This document shows positions 8,412-12,208 of a stretch of 12,208 nt of DNA, piece after piece. The number at the start of each line of letters is the position of its first letter. The stretch's first letter is position 1. Below the pieces are notes generated by a model. That model was given only the letters and a program-made list of their open reading frames with translations, was not told where the DNA came from and ran no database searches. The DNA is from Ettlia oleoabundans (taxonomy: Eukaryota > Chlorophyta > Chlorophyceae > Chlamydomonadales). Where the stretch lies: positions 1 through 12,208 of the forward strand of contig JAAMXP010001517.1 of the NCBI GenBank assembly GCA_019693395.1, given 5' to 3'. Made by a program: the position numbers and the translations under genes.

Positions 8412-9037
8412 TGCCTGCAAACAAACAATACAGTAGGCAACTGCCTCCACAAGATACTTATTCAGCGATGCAAAACATATAGCACAAGAAGAGCAAAAAG
8501 GAAGACTTGCATGGCCAGGGTTGAGAGAAAACATGCATGGAGCGCAACAAGACGAATCAGTCACAGAAAGTGATGACATAAGCAGACGGGATGGGCAAGT
8601 GGGCAGCTTGGCAAGTTGCTGGCAGCAGGCGAGCGGATAGCGGATGAAGGCATGAGGGAACACTGCTGGCTGTGTGTGGGTAGGGGGAACCTGCCACATA
8701 AACAAGGAGTTGAGGGTTTGGTCTGACGGGTTCATATATAATCAGCCGACATGCCTGTCATCACGTCAAAGTTGTCGCGGAAAAAAGCCGACCAACCCGC
8801 AGCGGGTGAATTGTTCAACCAGCCAAGTCCGACAGCAGAGGATCAACGGTCAAATAACCCAGTGTGTTTTCCACCAGCACAGAAAAGTTATAGCCTGCCA
8901 ATGCAGTCGTATTCTTGATAGTCATTTAGGGCTTGCCTGCCAAAAGCACGCCACGTGCCACCCAGCAGAAGGACCAGGAGCCACACGTCTCATAAGCCCC
9001 GCTGGACGCCGTGTGTGCCAGCTACCACCAACTGGTC

Positions 9038-12000
9038 CTACAAGGGTAGCTGTTTGTGGGAAGCCGGGAGTTGCTGCATGGAGTGGATGCTGGCCGAGGA
9101 TGCGGGACGCGAGGGGCTGGCAGCGACAGCCATCACCCGCTTGGAAGGCCTGGGCCCGCCAGCCGTCACCCGCTTTGCCACCTCCTGCTCCCTCCTCTGC
9201 CGCCGCTTGCTGAGAATGACCACCAGCACTGCAGGCAGGCAGGTAAAAGTTGGGCAGAAGGCAGACAGGAAGGCGGGCATGCAGGCAGGCGTAGAGCATG
9301 GCACACGGGCATCTGGGGGTAAAGTGAGGGCCTGGCTGGCCTCAGTGCTGAATATCCGGCCCCCCAGGCTGGAGCGCTGAAACACTCATGAATGGAGCTG
9401 GCAGTCTGGGCTGGCAACCGGCATAATGTCAGAACCCTGCATGTAAACCCGCAATCACCTGCCAGCGACCCCTTTCTACTCAACTTGCTCACCTATTGTG
9501 AGCAGTAGCACGGCCCCCACACCCGCCGCTATCCCCACAATCAGCCCCGTGTTGCCGCTGCCGCCTCTGTCGTCGCCATCGGCGCTCTGAGCATTGGCCT
9601 CGCCAGCGGCTACTGGGCTGCGGGCAAAGTAAGGCGTGCCTGTGCCGACATAGAGCACCACAGCCGCCTCGGTGGGCACACCTGTATCGCAAACAAGGCA
9701 GTGCGATCCAGAAAAAACGGCGTATTACAACACAAGCCGAGATGTTGACTTCCGCACCCCACAACCATACCCGCTTGGAAATCGTCATTGCACCATAAAC
9801 CCCTGGAAGTCCTGACTACACCACAGACCCACCGCACCGGCTGTCCATGCCGCGTCTACACAACGCAAGTACAGCCTACTGCGCGCCCACTGCACCCACC
9901 TTGCGCGTTCAACTCCTGAGTGAGCTGCCCGCTGTCTGATGCGGCATAAGAGGAGCGGATCACCGACTCGATCTCATCCAACACAACCAGAGAGTCGGCT
10001 GCAAGGGTGTGTGGGGTTGGGTGCGGGTTCATGTTGAGATATGGCAGAGCAGAGCAGAAGAAGGGCGATGCGGGCCTGTGGCTGTTGATAGGAAGGTTTC
10101 ATTCAATGCCTGACAGTGCACAAGCAGGGCTTTGCAGCACAGGGCGTGCTGTTGTTGGTAGGGACAGACGGCAGGCAGTACGGGTCAACCCTCCTCATCT
10201 ACCCACTTCCTATCTGCAATGCTGACAAATCATATTTCATACAGAGGGAGCTGGTGTTACTGTCACTCACCGAAAAAATAGACTCCCGTGACCTCAGCAG
10301 GCACAGCGGCGGCAAGGTCTGGTGGCAGGTACCAGTCAAGTGCTGTGACTGCTTCTGCTGCCTCTGAGGGACCACCCTCGCTGCCCAGCCCGGTGGCGTT
10401 GCCGCCATCTAAATCAGCCGCTGCCAGGCTGGCTGGAGTGTGGGGTGAGTGAGACCCAGCTCGCTGTGTTTGTGACAGGTGCTGCTGCAGGCGCCGACCA
10501 TCGTGGAGCATGAGCCGACGGGATGGTGAGCCGCTGCCTGCTGCACGCGCTACAGCTGCAAGCAGGGAGGAAAATGGGGATGGGGGGACAGCGGCGCATG
10601 TGTTGCCTCCATACATCCAGCCAGGTACCACACCAGCAAGGTAGGAGCACACAACCAGCACCACTTCCACCAGACCCGACCCGCTCAGCAGCAACGCCAA
10701 CAACATAGGGACCCCAGCACAAACAGCAGCAGCAGCAGCTCGAACTCACCGCGTCGTGCTGCCGCCCCGGGCGACACTGCCAGCGGCTCGGAGCCGCCAG
10801 TGCCGGGCAGCAGCGGCACGTTATTTGCTGTGGAGGGCTGCTGGGAGCGGTACACCCAGGCTGTATCCGTGCCTATACCGCTGATGTTCGCCAGCACGTC
10901 AAGCGCGGCGTCCTGCTGCTGCTGGGTCAGCGGGAAGGTGGCCACCCGTAAGCTGAGGATTGCCTTGACCAGCTGCGGGGCATAAGTATGGAAGGGAAAG
11001 GGGGGGCGGAGAGGATAATGAAGGTCGTGGATGTGGGCGTAATATTGATGCCGCCACGCCCCGAATTTAAATAGCACATAACCTGGTAGGTGTGCTGTGC
11101 TTGAGACGGTTTTAGGTATATATAAACAGAGGAGTGGGTGAGATGCGCCCTTTGCTGCTCACCTGCCGGGCTGGTGGTGGTGGGGCGGGGGGTGGCGGCC
11201 CTGCACCAGGGACATAAAAAGCGTGCTTCTGTTGAGAAAGCGCTTATTGCAAGGCGTGGTAACACCCCCCAAGTTGGGGCCACGCGGGCGGCAGGCAGGG
11301 AACATGGTGCACAGCAGGGCCAGCCCACATGCATTGCCTGGCTGACTGGCCGGCTGGCTGCACAAACAGGCTGCCACTGTCAGGCGACTAAAGAACGGAG
11401 TGGCACAGAGACACACATGAGGCAGAGCCTGCGCAAGTGGCAATGAAAGTGCCTGAGGGGATACTGGTGCCACCTTCCACCCCTGTGGCACTTCTAGCTT
11501 GGCCTGCTGCAAAGTTTATTGGTGGTGCTGATGTTGCACTCACTGGGGGGTGGCGGCTTGAGGGGTGCCTGGAACTGGCAGTCGCAGCAAATGACATTCA
11601 GCAGCCCTGCACACCATGCAGCGTGATACACACGAGAGTAGAATCGATAGAAAGCATTCGGTTTGCCAGAGCATTGGACATGAGTTTGGGAGATGTGGGT
11701 GGGGGGAGGCAGGTCCCGGCAGAAGGGAGCGGAAAAAGTTGGCTGCTGGCCGCTGGCAGTGATTGGGAGCCAGGGAGACTGCCAGCGATGTGGGCCCAAT
11801 GTTGTGACAGCTAGGTACCTATCAGCACAGCACAGCCCAGCACAGCACAGCACAGCACAGCACAGCAATCGAGCCAGCACAAGCCTCTGAGGTCCCGTCC
11901 ATCAACAACCCACCCCACCCATGATCCAGCACAACACATACAGGGTTGAATGTCTGGACCCATACTCCTAACAGTAGGACAACAATATGATGGGATGAAC

Positions 12001-12208
12001 CAACAAAGGGTTGCAATTCAGCGCCCACCTGTGTACACCAGGGGGTTCATGTTGCTGCCTGCCTCCAAATCTAGCAGGCGTGCATTGCAGCGGCTGGCAC
12101 ACATGGACCCATCATCTAAAATAAAGTCGCGTGCTTGCTTGCAGCCGCCAAAAGGGATGGGCGGCAGCGGGGGCAGCGGCCGCCTTGGGGGTGGGGATGG
12201 AGACGGGG
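9038..12208 (-). CDS. Gene C: type I membrane protein with six-cysteine module, proline-rich linker and two-part domain (last 421 aa, 8 exons; 5' end outside window)
   Basis: I do not recognise this family. The exons are 12029-12208 (partial), 11544-11606, 11163-11200, 10750-10972, 10271-10555, 9900-9998, 9493-9681 and 9038-9228, all in phase, ending with TAG at 9038-9040. Counting from the window edge, residues 1-19 are proline-rich. The six-cysteine module (about 22-69) has the same spacing as in gene B. A proline linker (about 77-91) is partly made by a 38-nt exon. The domain's first half (94-140) has SLRVATFPLTQQQQ and TAWVYRSQQ. An Ala/Gly/Ser-rich insert follows, then RRLMLHDGRRL, TGVYFFADSLVVLDEIESV and GQLTQELNAQG, then AAVVLYVGTGTP. 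The transmembrane helix is about 341-366. The tail of about 55 basic, Ser-rich residues starts SKRRQRREQ and ends HKQLPL. The start codon and signal peptide lie to the right. Introns 11201-11543 and 11607-12028 exceed 300 bases; the second holds a CAGCA repeat, and I see no further exon in either. Confidence 0.84.
11163..11200 (-). other. 38-nt microexon of gene C coding for a proline linker
   Basis: This exon sits between acceptor GGTGCAG and donor GTGAGC. It supplies the two bases that complete a split Arg codon and then twelve codons, PPPPAPPPPARQ, ending in phase 0. It restores the frame between the cysteine module exon, which ends in phase 1, and the domain exon at 10972, which begins in phase 0. 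Without it those two exons do not join in frame. The call rests on phase, composition and good splice sites. Confidence 0.7.
11823..11867. repeat. CAGCA pentanucleotide microsatellite, nine units, in an intron of gene C
   Basis: Nine five-base units stand in a row; eight are CAGCA and the third is CAGCC. The array is inside intron 11607-12028, away from both splice sites. It should be length-variable between strains. The same unit occurs, degenerate, in an intron of gene A at 1793-1822. Confidence 0.9.

Larger units (their letters stand above)
7926..9037. other. Intergenic: 3' UTR of gene C and promoter/5' UTR of gene B
   Basis: No supported gene is seen. The right part (9037 to about 8395) fits the 3' UTR of gene C, ending at a TGTAA signal at 8407-8411. 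The left part should hold the promoter and leader of gene B. A minus-strand open frame at 8127-8387 looks protein-like but has no ATG (listed separately). A plus-strand TATATAAT word lies at 8735-8742, without a gene behind it. Confidence 0.5.

Noticed and set aside
1..12208. CRISPR array, transposon ends, insertion sequence or bacterial operon
   Set aside because: No regularly spaced direct repeats, no terminal inverted repeats with target duplications, and no transposase motifs were seen. The spliced gene structure is eukaryotic.

Overview
The window looks like nuclear DNA of a green alga, most likely a chlorophycean. It is moderately GC-rich. Its genes are split by short introns of about 170 to 420 bases with GT-AG or GC-AG ends, its predicted surface proteins have proline-rich linkers, and TGTAA poly(A)-type signals follow two of the genes. 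I see no bacterial operon, rRNA, tRNA, transposon or CRISPR array. All four genes I can support lie on the minus strand, head to tail. Because they are spliced, they are only visible when exons are joined by reading frame and intron phase.

From left to right: (1) at 20-494, the first coding exon of a chromate (CHR) family ion transporter, whose rest lies beyond the left edge; (2) at 1141-4689, an eight-exon gene for a predicted 608-residue type I membrane protein (called gene A here); (3) at 5706-7925, a six-exon gene for a predicted 387-residue type I membrane protein (gene B); (4) from 9038 to the right edge, the last eight exons (421 residues) of a third such protein (gene C), whose 5' end lies outside. 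Between them lie 0.6 to 1.1 kb stretches of UTR and promoter sequence with no convincing gene.

Genes A, B and C are the main result. They are tandem paralogues. Each has an extracellular region holding a two-part alpha/beta-looking domain, one transmembrane helix, and a basic cytoplasmic tail. Two introns sit at the same place and in the same phase in all three: one just after the end of the domain, one inside the transmembrane helix. Genes B and C also share a six-cysteine module with identical spacing, C-x13-C-x3-C-x25-C-C-x-C, followed by the domain; gene A has an acidic, glycine/asparagine-rich stalk instead. Low-complexity segments sit in a different place in each copy. I do not recognise the family. 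The layout fits a locally expanded cell-surface receptor, adhesion or wall-linked protein family, but the sequence shows no enzymatic domain and the role is unknown. Two introns start with GC rather than GT, and one of these is fully open in frame.
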